The notes under the pieces: model-generated
What the model was told of the DNA's origin: nothing
What the model saw: only the letters and a program-made list of their open reading frames with translations
Databases searched by the model: none
In this document: one piece after another, positions 48,531-60,377 of the stretch
Numbering within the stretch: the stretch's first letter is position 1
Layout: every line of letters begins with the position of its first letter
Assembly: GCF_030272615.1 (NCBI RefSeq)
Contig: NC_081413.1
Coordinates: 156,617,849-156,681,848, forward strand
DNA from: Cryptomeria japonica
Taxonomy: Eukaryota > Streptophyta > Pinopsida > Cupressales > Cupressaceae
Length of the DNA stretch: 64,000 nt
Direction of reading: 5' to 3'
Translations under genes and position numbers: made by a program

Positions 48531-49984
48531 AATGAATGTTTCTAAATGCGTTTTAAATATGTTGGTAAGTGCAAATGATAATGGGATGATATGATAACTA
48601 ATGGGGATAATAACTGCACCTTAATGTAATGATAATAAATGCAATGTGAATGAATTCTAAAATGAACATAATAAGATGCTTATTAATGAATGAATGAATG
48701 CACTGTGTATCTAAATGGATAAATGGATGTGTGTAATAATAAGTTGATAAGATGATAATGGATAATTTACACTGGATGAAATGTTTAGTAAATGATTTAA
48801 AACAATCAAAGACAATTTGATCCCATGAATGAATCTAATTATTTATGATTGGTGCAATGATGAAAATGATTTTGTTTAATGAAAACTAATGGCAACAATG
48901 AAATATATGCAATGTTTAAGTTTAAAAATGACATGAATGGTCGCAATGCAAGATGCACCTAAATGCAAGGATGATATGATTATGCAAGGTTGTTTTAAGA
49001 CTTTGCATAATGCATTGATGATGTATCAGAGTACTCGGTCGTGATTGTATCCAAGACCAGCTTTTATTAATCTTTTTTACATGTAAAAGCCTACATATGA
49101 ATGAATGGGTGGGTGATATGCAACGGAATGCAATATATAAACAAATGAGGTGAAATGACGATCCATAGTGCTCTATTTTCATCATTGAGCTTTAAAATGT
49201 TGGAAGAGAATACAAGCATCTTGACATAATGATTCAAGATGACCTGAGTATTTCTTTCATGGAGTTTAATATAGCAAGTGAATACAAACGACTTGATATA
49301 AGGGTCAAGTCGACCAGAGTATTGCTTGCGGAACAGACAAGGATTATCTCCTTTCGTGCATGACTTGGATCGTCCTCCTTGATCTTAGGCTTGATCAGAT
49401 CCTGAGACAAGTTCATACCGTACTAAGAAAATAAAAACCTTTATCCAATTTGGAGGAAGAGGAACCAAAGGATGAGCATTGTACCTGCAACCAAACAGTA
49501 TATATACATAAAGAATAAAGAATATGGATCCTTGGTAATGGTTCATGTTCATATGGTCGAGGTATACGCTGTAGTCAACAAGCCGTAGTGATCTATGACT
49601 GCATTTTGCATAAGATCACGTAGCTTGGTGAACTTCCCACGTAGACACCATTAGTACATGCCCCAGAACTTCATCGGAAATAATGCACAAACGATACAAA
49701 ACAATGCTAAAAGATTCCGATACAGATAAACAAACAATTGAACTCACAAATCAACCAAGTATTTGATAGCTTAACAGAATTTTCTTGTCAAAGAAAATGT
49801 CATCTTGTCTTTGTTTTGGTAAGGAAGGATGCATCCTTGTTGAAAAGACAGTTTGTGATTTGTTGGATGTGGATTGAGTGGTCGAGTGATAAATGGTCAT
49901 TGTGTGAGTACTGTGTTAATGTTGGTTTTGTATCTGATTGGATAAATATGTACAAGGTGCTGCCATGTTTTTGTGTGATTTTCG

Positions 49985-50145
49985 ATGGTTTTTCCGATGT
50001 TTTTTGGATTTTGTGAATCATTTTTGAATGTTTTTGGATTTTGCGAGTCATTTTTGAATGTTTTTGGATTTTGCGAGACATTTTTGAATGTTTTTGATAT
50101 TTTCGAGAGTCATTTTTTGAATGTTTTTGATATTTTCTGATGATT
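49985..50145. repeat. TTTTTGAATGTTTTTGGATTTTG repeats
   Basis: Four to five units of about 29 bases with TGAATGTTTTTG and GCGAG(T/A)CATT. Related units recur at 50410-50480 after a 260-base interval. They lie just beyond the end of the integrase gene. Confidence 0.85.
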
Positions 50146-50507
50146 GCCTAAATGAAGAGCGTAATGATATATAAGACAATGTAGAATCCACTTCCATCAC
50201 TAGGGTAAGGGTATTGCCCCTAGTTTGTAGACCTGACTATGAAAAGGTGGAATGCTAGATGTATGTGTGCATGAATGTGATCGCAACGAGCCTGAAAGAT
50301 ACTGGAGCCATTGCCTTTACGAGTGGCGCTTGTTTGCCAGGTTTTCACCATCGTACTTACCCAAGGTGCCACCGGAGTGGTTGTTCACCGTTTGGATGCG
50401 TGATTTTTCTTTACTTTTTTTGAATGTTTTTGTATTTTCTTCAGGACATTTTCTGAATGTTTTTGGTATTTTTCTGATATGTAGGGGAGCCTGATGCTCT
50501 GTATACC

Positions 50508-51848
50508 TTAGGTATAAAACCGTTTGAGGTGCATGCTGTTGATTGGATCTGCGAGCGGTTCTCCGTCTGATGTAGCCAACTGATATGCCCCGGACCCGAA
50601 TACAGCAGTGACAACATATGGGCCCAACTAGTTTGATTCAAACTTGCCTTGATGTTCTCTGTTTGGTTGGTTGTGAGGATTCTCTCGTAGAACAAGATCA
50701 CCTACCTCAAATGTACGAGGTCTAACTCGGTGATTGTAGCTTCTACTCATGCGCTGCTGATAGGCTTTGAGGTGATTGTATGCAGCTTGTCGTTTCTCAT
50801 CAAGTAACTCTAAGTCCTGAAGACGGGATACTCTGTAGGTTTCATCATCGATGAGATTATGCAAGGAAACTCGTAATGATGGTATCTCAACCTCAATAGG
50901 TAAGATAGCTTCTGCACCATAGACCAATGAATAAGGAGTTGCACCTGTAGGGGTTCGAATGCTAGTTCGATATGCCCATAATGCTGGATTCAATTGAACA
51001 TGCCAATCACGACCGACATCATTGACTGTCTTCTTTAGGATTCTCAATATGTTTTTATTAGATGCTTCGGCCTGACCATTGCCTTGTGGGTAATAGGGAG
51101 TGGAAAAGCGGTGTTGGATATGAAATTTCTCACAAAGCTCACGGACATCCTGATTTTTGAAAGGAAGACCGTTATCTGTGACGATGGACATGGGTACACC
51201 ATACCGGCAGATGATGTAGTTGAGGATGAATGAGGCGATCTGCTTGCCGGTGACTTGGGTAAGTGGAACAGCTTCGATCCACTTGGTGAAATATTCAGTG
51301 GCGGTAATAATGAATTTATGGCCATTGGATGAAGATGGATGAATCTTACCCACAAGGTCAAGGCCCCATTGACAAAAAGGCCATGGTGTTGTGATTGGTT
51401 GCAGTTCTTGAGCTGGTGCATGTATTAGGTCGCCATGAACTTGACATTTTTTGCACTTCCTGACAAAGTAGTAGGAATCCTTTTCCATAGATGGCCAATA
51501 GTATCCAGCTTGCATGATCTTCTTGGCTAGTGATGGACCACTTGAGTGAGTCCCGCAAATTCCTTCATGTACCTCTTCCAAAACCTTTGTTATCTCAGCT
51601 TGTTCCAGACATCGAAGGAGAGTACCATCAAGACTACGTCGGTATAGGGTTTCGGCAATAATGGTATATCGAGCAGTTTGGCGAATGAAGGTTTTTCGTT
51701 GGTTATTTGATTGGTCGGGAGGAAGGGTGTGATTGCGGAGATAGGTGTAGAACTCACCGTACCATGGGGATTCAGAACCGACAAGGCGACATATCATTTC
51801 GGATTCGGGGATATCATAAGCGGGAATCCAAAGCTATTCTATCGGGTT
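50508..51848 (-). pseudogene. Tat-like integrase, N- and C-terminally interrupted
   Basis: The open part (51797-50628, 389 codons) holds a full integrase: zinc site H77-H84-C115-C118 and catalytic D147, D208, E244 in exact DD35E spacing (motifs WGLDLVG, IVTDNGLPF, GNGQAEASNK), then a basic C-terminal region. An in-frame TAG at 50630-50628 replaces a position that is Trp in relatives as I recall them. The same frame then continues through LGPYVVTAVFG to a natural stop at 50510-50508. Upstream of 51797 the frame shows linker residues (IPAYDIPESE) with a TAG before them, and then runs into the truncated primer-binding site. In the intact family this would be the last part of Gag-Pol. Here nothing upstream remains, so no normal polyprotein can be made. 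Confidence 0.85.
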
Positions 51849-51855
51849 CACCAAA
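51849..51855 (-). promoter_or_regulatory. Truncated primer-binding site
   Basis: On the minus strand only TTTGGTG follows the 5' LTR before integrase-linker sequence begins. Related elements in this window have TTTTTGGTGCCCATCGTGGG at this place, so the deletion breakpoint lies within the priming site. Confidence 0.6.
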
Positions 51856-53227
51856 TGATGCCCTCCTAAATGGCACAAGATTAGTCCAAGATCAATCAAC
51901 ACAAAAACACACAAACCATTAGTGTTAATCAATCGAAAACTAATCTAAAAAGGCATACCAAAAGAGAGACTATAAGCATGCAAGCATATTTAACTATCAA
52001 AGCAAACATGATGAGGCATCTCCAAATACCTCCTAACATACTCCTAGCTTCTTCTCCCTTGTTCCTCTCCTCTCCAAGTTCCAAAATAGTGTAGCTCTCA
52101 GCAGCTTTTTGCACTATGGATGCTTATGGAGGATTGAGATTTATAGAATAGCTCTAAACATGAAATGAAAAGCTATTTTTATGCTAAAATGATGTGTTTT
52201 AACCAAAAAGACAATATTTAGTTATGCTAAAATGCTCTCTAAAATGGCTATAGTCTAAATGCTTACAAGTTTTCAGGATCTGGATTATGAAGGAATGAGC
52301 TCTATTTATAGGAAAAATGGAGCAATGGATGGTTGAGATTGAGTAATCTCAACAAGGGTCAGGATTGAATGATTTTAAATCCATGTGAGGGCTTTTAACC
52401 CAATCCCAGGATGACAAGTGTCAATGTGAGATAGGTTGAGAGGAGAGGGAATAAGCATTAAATGCCTGACATGACTCTGGGATTTTAGAGTCAAGGTTGG
52501 TTGAATGAATAAACTCTTTATTCAAAGAATAAAGCTTTTATTTAATGGATAAACTCTTGTGCAAATGTGAAATGGATGAATATGGTCAAAACAATAAATG
52601 TTTGGGGAGACAAGTTTGAAATAACCATAAATGGTTATGTAAGAGACATAAATGGTCATGTAAGAGCCATTAGTGGTCTTGGAAGACTTTGGGGGGTTAA
52701 TTGGTTGAACACACAAAACATTAAATGCTTTTCAAAGACTTTGGAGTCTTTGAGAAGTGACTCCATTTTGCTTAGGAATGTGACAATAATTAGGGGATGG
52801 ATTAGGCTAATCAGGAAGGGGTTAGAAGAATCTAGAAGGGGATTAGATTTTGCAAGTGGATTTGGTGGGTGAGGGAAAATAGGATTTTATTAAAATAAAA
52901 ATTCATTTATTTCAATAAATGTGTGCAAGTTGCATTTGTAGGAAAATGCAAGTGGGGGGGGTTTTAAAATGATTTAAATAAATGTTAATTTATTTAAAAG
53001 AGGAAAAGGGGGATTTAATTAAATAAATTGATTTTATTTATTTAATTGATGGGAATTTGATTTAATGAATTAATTAAAATAAATTGAATAATTTATTTAA
53101 TTAATAGAAGAATGTTTGGGGATGAATTAATTGAACATTAATTTAATTAATTGATGGCTAGTGGATTTTTAATCAAATAAATACAAAATATTCATTTAAT
53201 TAAAATGGACAGATTTATGTGACTACA
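51856..53227 (-). repeat. 5' LTR of Tat-like element (right, 1372 bases)
   Basis: Same sequence as 42927-44322 apart from about four substitutions and the 24-base duplication. The minus-strand TATA box is at 52303-52310 within CTATAAATAGAGCTCATT, so U3 is about 920 bases. Confidence 0.95.
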
Positions 53228-53232
53228 ATAAA

Positions 53233-54115
53233 TATGTTCACAAGACTTTGAAATGAATTTTCCAATTGCCTTTTATTTTTAATATCTAAGGTCTTATTCA
53301 CACATCTTTGAATATTTATTTAGGAGCTTTGTTACATTTTCCAATACCTTGATCAACAAAACCTAATTTCCAAACTGAATATTAATCTCTATTTTTGCAC
53401 ATTTCAATTTCTATGTTTAGCACCACTATGAATTTCAAAGCCATTATTTATTTTTGACATGTCAACACATATTTTTAATGCCAAAATTCCTTATTAGTTG
53501 AAGATCGTTCTTTTGTAAGAAAAGGAGGCTAACTCTTTGCATAAATTACTTTTTCCATTGCCTAAAAATTGATTCACGACACTATTTTGTTTCTCTCCAT
53601 TCTACATCAAACTTGTTGTTGAATACTAATAGTATTGTGAAAATATATCTAGATTTTGTTCTTCAAATTAGCTTCCTAGAAAATCTTAAAAAAATTATTT
53701 ATTGAATGGGAAAAATATCATAATTTTAGCAACAACATGTCATAAAATAACATGCCAAAATCAATTCTTATTTACCAAAAAACCTATTTATTGAGTGCTT
53801 CTACTTTGAATTTCAAATATGAAATGATGTTGCTTTTCAATAGTCATGGATTCCATTTTTAGATCACCATACCCAATGCATCACATGTATTATTATTTTG
53901 CTTTGATAACATATTGAATTTTATAAAGAAAATACACACATATTACATCATCATTGCAACCAATATATTACAGAATTTGTCATTGATTTTTATATATTAA
54001 CGCATTGGCTTTAATATAAAGCCTTTGAATTACCTACTTAAACCACCCAACCTATCTTAGAATAAAGTATTCTTATCCTGGAACTATCATAGTCGACAAC
54101 ATAAAACTAATACCA
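53233..54115. other. Noncoding block DNA, copy 2, after the Tat-like element
   Basis: Collinear with 10772-11651. No gene is visible. Confidence 0.7.
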
Positions 54116-54116
54116 T

Positions 54117-55323
54117 TGTAGACGTCTAAAATTAATTATATTAATATTTAATTAATTTAAGCCTTTCCACATAATTAATAAATTTAATTATGTTGATCCC
54201 CTTCCTCTTAAGATTAATTAAATCAAATTTAATTAATCTTATCACTATAGTCCAATAATTGAATTATAAAAATTAATTATTTCCCTATTCTTCTAAAGTC
54301 ATTCCAATCATTATTTCTTCTAAATCTCTATTAGTTAATTAACTTCAATTAACTAAGCTAATCATGTGATTCCTACAAATCACCTTTCTTAATCCTATCA
54401 TATAGCCTAATTAATTCCCCTCTGATCATGATTATCATTTTCTCCAATATAATATTTCTCCACTCATTATCTCTCCTCATGTCATATTCTCCTAACTTTC
54501 CCACTTGCATTCTAATCCCTCATTAAGCCACCTAATTTGTCCTTCTAATCACTTGTACATTCCTAAACCTTGATTAGGAATGGGTAAACTCTTTGCCATA
54601 AATGGCTTTCCCATCCCATCTTCCAAACCTTAAATTCTGCCAACTTTGTCTCTTCCAAGGAATGTCAAATCTTTGCACATTCCCATGCTCCCTCTTTCCA
54701 AGGAAAATCTTTTTCTCATTTAGTCTTCCCACACAATTTTTTATTTTTGAATTTTTAATTCCTCCTCCCTTCCCCCAAGGAATTTAATATTCTTTTTCTC
54801 TTCCCAATGTACTTGGGGAACTCTTCCCCATGTACTTATGGGGTGTGGAGACAAGAAGTGTATTTATGGCATATCTCATAGATCCCACACCTTGTCCTCT
54901 CAATCCTCTCCCACTTTATTCCAATCATAGCCCTCCATTTCAAATCCATCTTGGCCCTCCATTTTGACCTCCTCCAATCTATAAATTGGAGTCTCCTCTC
55001 CTCACAAAGCATCATCTTTTCATGTAATCTTACATTGTTAGTTTGAGTTCTCAATTCATCAATCATATCCATATTATGCCCAAATATTGCCTCACAACCC
55101 AATCCATTACATCCACACTTAACCATTGAATCCAATCTCTTGTTGTGTAGTGGAGAGCAATCCACAATCCACCGTCAAAGGAGAAAATCAAATCAAGTGG
55201 AGCTAGGGTGTATCCTCCACTTTACCGAGCTCAATTGGAGGAAGAAGCAAGTATCTAGGTATAAACAATTTATTTTCTTATTTGAATGCATGTTTATTGT
55301 GTTTTGTTTGATTTATGCAATTG
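54117..55323 (+). mobile_element. Probable LTR (TGTAGACGTC type)
   Basis: Begins TGTAGACGTCTAAAATTAATT, close to the TGTAGACACCTAAAA start of the LTR at 56611, and shares its AT-rich, AATTAATT-laden first part. ACCAT precedes it (54112-54116) and recurs at 55324-55328, but the inferred end (GCAATTG) does not finish in CA. The right boundary is therefore uncertain. Confidence 0.45.
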
Positions 55324-55464
55324 ACCATTAGCTTAGGTTTTTACATCTTCAACCATTATTTATTTAATAGCTATTACAAGCATCTATTTTATTTATTCAT
55401 ATATTGCTAATCTTTTTATTATTTATTCATATATTCCTAATCTAGTAGACAATATATGCATTTG

Positions 55465-56100
55465 TGTTAGGAAAATGAGTGTTGTACATCTTGCATAATA
55501 GTGTATTGTAATTTAATATAATTTGTGGTGCACCTATGGGATCTAGAGATACATGCATCATATAGGTTAGACATTCTTGGAGCCACTTTCTATGTTGTAG
55601 GTAATATTGGGATAAATATTCAATAGGGTTTAGCATATTGGAAAAATGTTTAATATTGGGAAGACATAGTACCAAAATTAAATGAAGGGGGAAATGGTTT
55701 TGTAAGCTCATTGTACTAGTCATATGGTTTACATAATACCACTTGGCAATTTTGTGCAAGCTTGTGTCTATAAATGTAAGTACATGAGAGTTGTTGAGAT
55801 TGGCCATTTTAAGGTTGACTAGTTTTGGGTTAGCTTTTGAGAGCATATATTCAATTAGGTTGCACATACTATGGTTTTAAGCATGGATTGGGATGTGTTG
55901 TTACATGGATTTTATTTACCTCTTTATATGAAGTGCATGTAGAGTGCTTGATATTTCAAAGGTATTCATGGTGAATTTGAAGATGTATTGTAATATTTAT
56001 TGTAGAAAAATACAATGAGGATGGATGATTTTTGAGGATTATTTTTTCATCTTGAAGGTTTTTCCATGGTATACCTTTTGGTTTGCCATTTGAATAAATT
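55465..56100 (+). mobile_element. Truncated LTR of the old copia-type family
   Basis: Starts TGTTAGGAAAATGAGTGTTG and follows the 3119-3834 LTR through the GGTTTTTCCATGGTATA region, with considerable divergence. The last part is not recognisable. Confidence 0.6.
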
Positions 56101-56610
56101 GTCAAAAGGGAAAGCCAATGAGGTGAAATAAAACTAATTTGTGGAATATAAGGATCATCAAAAGTCATGTTCAAAAAAATCACAAGTTTGCAAACTTAGG
56201 GTCATGTTGTTGAAAGAGGTTTGTAAAATCCCAATTCCACTAAAAAGGGGAATATAAAAGGCTAATAAATTTCCAAATGGAATTTGGAGTTGAAATTCCT
56301 TGTGCAAAAAACTAAATGTATTCTTGGGAAGTAGATTCAACTTTTGGGAGAACAAATGAATTATCTTTGGTAGTTCAATTGCTACAATGAGCATATGAAT
56401 AACAATTCAAAGATCTTTTGCAGGAGTTTTGGAGAGGGCAATTTTGAAGGGATATTAGGAGAGAAATGGGAAGTGCTAGATATTTAAGAGAGTACATTAA
56501 TGAGATATTTGAGGTTGAATGGAGAGGAACAAATATTCTAAATATGAATATTATAATTTAATGACACCAAACCAATTGTATTCATGTTGCTCTAAATAAA
56601 TAATTGAATG
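56101..56610. other. Short spacer, nothing recognised
   Basis: About 500 AT-rich bases between two LTR sequences. No frame with a domain. Confidence 0.5.
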
Positions 56611-58223
56611 TGTAGACACCTAAAACTTGCACAACTAATTAAATGAATTTTATTCATTTAATCATATTTTATTCACTTATTAATTAGACTAAGGTTTAAT
56701 TAATATCCCTATTCTTCCAATCAGCCTATTAATCAAATTAAAGATTTGATTAAAATAATTTTCTTCTAGCCTAACCTATTAATTAAACTAAGGTTTGATT
56801 AAGTACCCTTTAGCATTATAATTGAACAAATATTATTTATTTAATTAAATCCCCCTTTTTTCCTTTTAATTGAATTTACATTTCATTAAAATCCCTTTTC
56901 ATTTAAATAAATCATTATTTATTTCTAAATAGCCCCTCCACTTGCAAAATCCTACAAAAGCAAGTTGCACCCCTTTTGGCTAAAATAAATCTTTTATTTT
57001 ATCTAAAAATTCCTATTTCCTTCCACTTGCATTCTCCTACATTGTCCATTAGCATTCTAATATTCTTCTAGAACCCTTCTAATTCCTCATTAACTATCCT
57101 AATTCCTCCAATCATGTCACATCCCTAAATTTGGGGGAGTCACTTCTCCAAGTTTCGGGAAAGTCTTAAAAATGTGTTGAAGACTTTACCTTCTTCAACA
57201 AGTTAACTTGTTGAGTCTTCCAAACTTGTAAGGCTCTTACAAAATCCTTGAAGGTTATCTAACTTTTAACAAGTTAAGCTCCAAAGTCTTCAAAGAGCAT
57301 TTAATGCCTCTTACAAGACATCACCCTAGCCCATGATGGTTGTCCCTTTGCCATCCCTCAACTTTGCACAAGAGTTTACCTCTTAGACAATAGCATGCTC
57401 CCTTGGATAATAGCATTATCCAATTATGTCATCCGTTGAGGTTATCCCTAATGCTTACTTAGCATCTAATGCTTTCTTAGCATCCTCTCAAGCCATCTCA
57501 AGGTGACATTTATAAACTTGGGATTGGATTAAATCCCCCTCATGGATTGATAACTTTAAAATCCTAGCCCTTGTAAAGATTGCTCAATCTTGGCCATCCA
57601 TTTCTCTATTTTTTCTATAAATAGAGCCCATTTATTCAATCTTAGGATCCATCATCTTGTGCATCAAACTTATAGTCATTTTGTAGGTTATCAAGGAGCT
57701 CAATTTGTCATCTTCAAGCACTTAGATCATCTTAGTTGGATGCTAGTTTCGCTTTCATCATGTTGATAGTATCATGCTAATCCCATTTTCATGCTAGATT
57801 AATTCATAGCCATTGTATATCAATTTCATAGCAATCTCCATGTTAGTTTAATTAGCATATCTAAGCTTTCAATTTGGAATCAATATTAGTCTCATATCTT
57901 GCATTCCATCTTGCATTTCATCTTTTCATATCATTTGATCATCTAGCTAGGATCTTAGTTGCATTCATTATTATCTTGGCATATCCTTCAATCTCATTCT
58001 TTAGGTTGACATCTAAAAGATCAAGTGCTCTTCCAAGTGAGAGCCACCTTGAATTTTGAATATCCTTAGAGATAGAGGAACATGAGACGTGCTTGGGGTT
58101 CTTGATTTTGAAGCTAACTTAGTTTAGTTTCTATTTTGATTTATAACTATAACATAATGTTTCATGTGTGTGTTTGATGTTGTTTGATTCTCTTTTGCAG
58201 ATTCCATACTTTATGAGCACACA
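56611..58223 (+). repeat. 5' LTR of Tat-like element (1613 bases)
   Basis: Starts TGTAGACACCTAAAAC and ends GAGCACACA. The TATA box TATAAATA at 57616-57623 lies in CTATAAATAGAGCCCATT. The AT-rich first part and core promoter resemble those of the LTRs at 42927 and 51856, read on their coding strand. Confidence 0.8.
57616..57623 (+). promoter_or_regulatory. TATA box of Tat-like LTR
   Basis: TATAAATA, about 1005 bases into the LTR. The counterpart in block copy 1 is at 12104-12111. Confidence 0.7.
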
Positions 58224-58227
58224 TTTT

Positions 58228-58244
58228 TGGTGCCCATCGTGGGA
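58228..58244 (+). promoter_or_regulatory. Primer-binding site of Tat-like element
   Basis: TGGTGCCCATCGTGGGA begins four bases after the LTR end. See the counterpart at 12715-12731. Confidence 0.65.
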
Positions 58245-58276
58245 CTAGACCCCTAATTTGATCAAATTTTTAACAT

Positions 58277-58580
58277 GCTTGCGCAGTTCCGACCAAGAAA
58301 TTTTTCAGAATCTTCTAGCACATATGTTGTACACTGCAACACGTTTGGTCTCTGGTATAGTGCATTTGATTTTGTTATAGCGCATACGCTCACTGTTAAA
58401 GCATTTTCGAAGTACGACGCATCGCATACATTCTTTGTAATGGCGCATTTGCATCTTCTATCTTTTTCTGGTTCTGGATGGTTTAGCGCATTTGCCGTGT
58501 TTTATAGCGCATTTGCAGTACGATGTAGTGCATTTACTCTCTGTAGTAGCACATTTGCACTCTGTAATAGCGCATTTGTC
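58277..58580 (+). repeat. AGCGCATTTG-type array, copy 2
   Basis: Homologous to 12766-13053. Several units are intact here where copy 1 has a CpG-type change (TATAGCGCATTTG against TATAGTGCATTTT) and the reverse also occurs, so the ancestral units were probably mostly AGCGC. Confidence 0.8.
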
Positions 58581-60377
58581 ACAAAGGCAAAACTTTGTGA
58601 TCTCGTTTGGCAAATTAGGGTTGTCTAGCCCACCAAGTGATTGAGATTTTCACTAAATTCTTTTTTGTAGGTTTCTAACAAATTCTTGCAGGTTGAAGGA
58701 GTTAAAATTAGGATTTTTAATTTCTTTCTAGCTTTCTTTTAAGTTGGTTAAAAAGAATTCACATTTTCTTTGGTAAAAAGAACTTCACATTTTCAATTTG
58801 GTGCTTTAAAAGGAATCATATTTATTTTTGGGCTCTAAAAAGAACATCACTTGCAAAGGTAAAAAGAACCACAAATCAAACTTTGTTTTCTTGCAAGTTA
58901 GGAGCAAAAACACTTCAAATTTGGGCTTAAAAAGAACAACAAATATTTCTTTTCTTGAAAAGGTAAAATTCACAATCAATCTTTGTTTGCAAGTCAAAAA
59001 GAACAATAAACTTGTCCCTTTTTACAAAATCGATTTACTTTATAGCAACGTGCTTTCATTTTGTTGACCAAGATTTCACTTTCCTAGTTAGAAAACAATT
59101 GCTATGTGGGACTAAAATAAACACCATGTTTGATTGGAGCAACATCTCCAATTAGGACTTAGATAATCATTCCTTTGAAAGGTAAAAAGAACATTGTATG
59201 CTTTGTCTTGAGTGGTAGGTATATGCTTTCACCTTAATTGGGTGACCAAAAAGCCAAACCCACTCTTTTCATGCTTTATTTACTTTCAAGCATTTAAAAC
59301 CTTTAGAGGGCCTGCCTTCCCGAATGCCTCGAGGGGGCTAGTGAGAAGGGTATGACCCAAGTGGGAAACAACTAAAGCCATCTTTACCAACCCACTATAA
59401 TCAAATGTGGAGGCTGATGAAAATCCCCTCCAATGGAAGTGTGTATTTGATAGCCTTCCCCTAGTATCCTTGAGATGCAAAAAGCTTTTGTTCTAAATGT
59501 TGGGAAGCCTCTTAATTGAGTTTATCATTTGCTACACCAAACGAACCCTTTACTACAAACCATAGAAGTAGAAACTTTGAGCCGAGTCAGTTGCCATACA
59601 TTGGCAATATCGTAGTACAAAGGTGGGGAAGACTTTGCCCCCAAGATCACTCACCATATATCTCCCAAGATAACTACCCAATTGAGGAGCAATCCACTTT
59701 GGGTTAATTTCTGGAAAAGGCCAAAAAATGGGCGCCCCTTAGGGGGTGACACAGCCATTTGAGCTGAAGGAGTATCGAGCTATGGGCTATGATATTGTTG
59801 ATGACCCTTGAATAAAGAGTCTACTTGGTGTGTCTTATTTGTATCCAAACCAGTGAAAACATCAGGGATTTGAACACATCCTCAAAGAACATACACTAAA
59901 TGTTTAGCATTAGGATGACCATTATCTTCATGTGTGCTATGTATTCTTGTCACAAATGATCAAACATCTTGCAAAGTATCAATCAACAAATAAAAAAAAT
60001 AAGTTCAAACAAAGGAATCATATAGTGGATAAGTTTACAAATCCAACAAAGCACCTTTTGAGGTGGTTATTAACTTTTCAACAATCTTTAGGCAAGGCTT
60101 TCATCCAAAAAAATTAGGGGAGTATCAAACCAAGTGATCAAGAGTATCATCCAACTATCTCAACAACAACAATACCTAGCTAGTTATTCAAGTTAGTGAA
60201 ATCAAGTTCCATATTGGGAGAATTTATCCATATCATTTGACGTGCTTTGTCATAGGGACCTATTGAACAAACCCTCTATTCGAAATGGTAAGCTTGAGTA
60301 TCTAAAACAAAGTATCCATCAAGTCAACAACATCAACCTATCCAAACTGAAACTTTGATCACTCATGTGACCATCCC
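58581..60377 (+). other. Tat-like element leader, no clear gene
   Basis: The first 640 bases match block copy 1; the rest is unique in the window. Short frames such as 59516-59707 show no domain. The block homology ends at 59221. Confidence 0.5.

Larger units (their letters stand above)
47586..50507. other. Noncoding spacer between PMD gene and integrase
   Basis: From 47620 to about 48960 the plus strand is strikingly poor in C and full of ATG and GATG words. It contains tandem repeats (47842-47977, 48265-48530). From 49020 the base composition returns to normal, and a further repeat group lies at 49985-50145 and 50410-50480. No frame on either strand shows a domain. Confidence 0.65.
42927..53227 (-). 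mobile_element. Young, internally deleted Tat-like element with antisense PMD gene
   Basis: The 10,301-base element has LTRs at 42927-44322 and 51856-53227 and perfect ATAAA target duplications (42922-42926 and 53228-53232). The unbroken target is at 10767-10771 in block copy 1. The polypurine tract at 44323-44335 shows it runs on the minus strand. Only integrase remains of gag-pol: the sequence passes from seven bases of primer-binding site straight into the end of the RNase H-integrase linker. Between integrase and 3' LTR lie about 6 kb with a PMD gene on the opposite strand and long noncoding repeats. LTRs differ at about four bases plus a 24-base duplication, so it is recent. It cannot encode its own copying. 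Confidence 0.95.
20530..59221. repeat. Direct duplication, copy 2 (with insertions)
   Basis: This is the second copy of the block at 1-13694, in the same orientation. It is interrupted by a chromovirus at 21463-33416 and a Tat-like element at 42927-53227, and it retains 54116-57190, which copy 1 lacks. Compared with copy 1 it also lacks about 350 bases equivalent to 9638-9990 (junction near 42147), carries about 75 extra bases near 37430-37505, and has one unit instead of two of the 45-base repeat. Copy 2 may begin as early as 13695, because the old element that spans its left edge starts at 15570. Confidence 0.95.

Noticed and set aside
44323-51855. Plus-strand orientation for the Tat-like element
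   Set aside because: The polypurine tract, integrase and TATA box all indicate the minus strand; only the PMD gene is on the plus strand.
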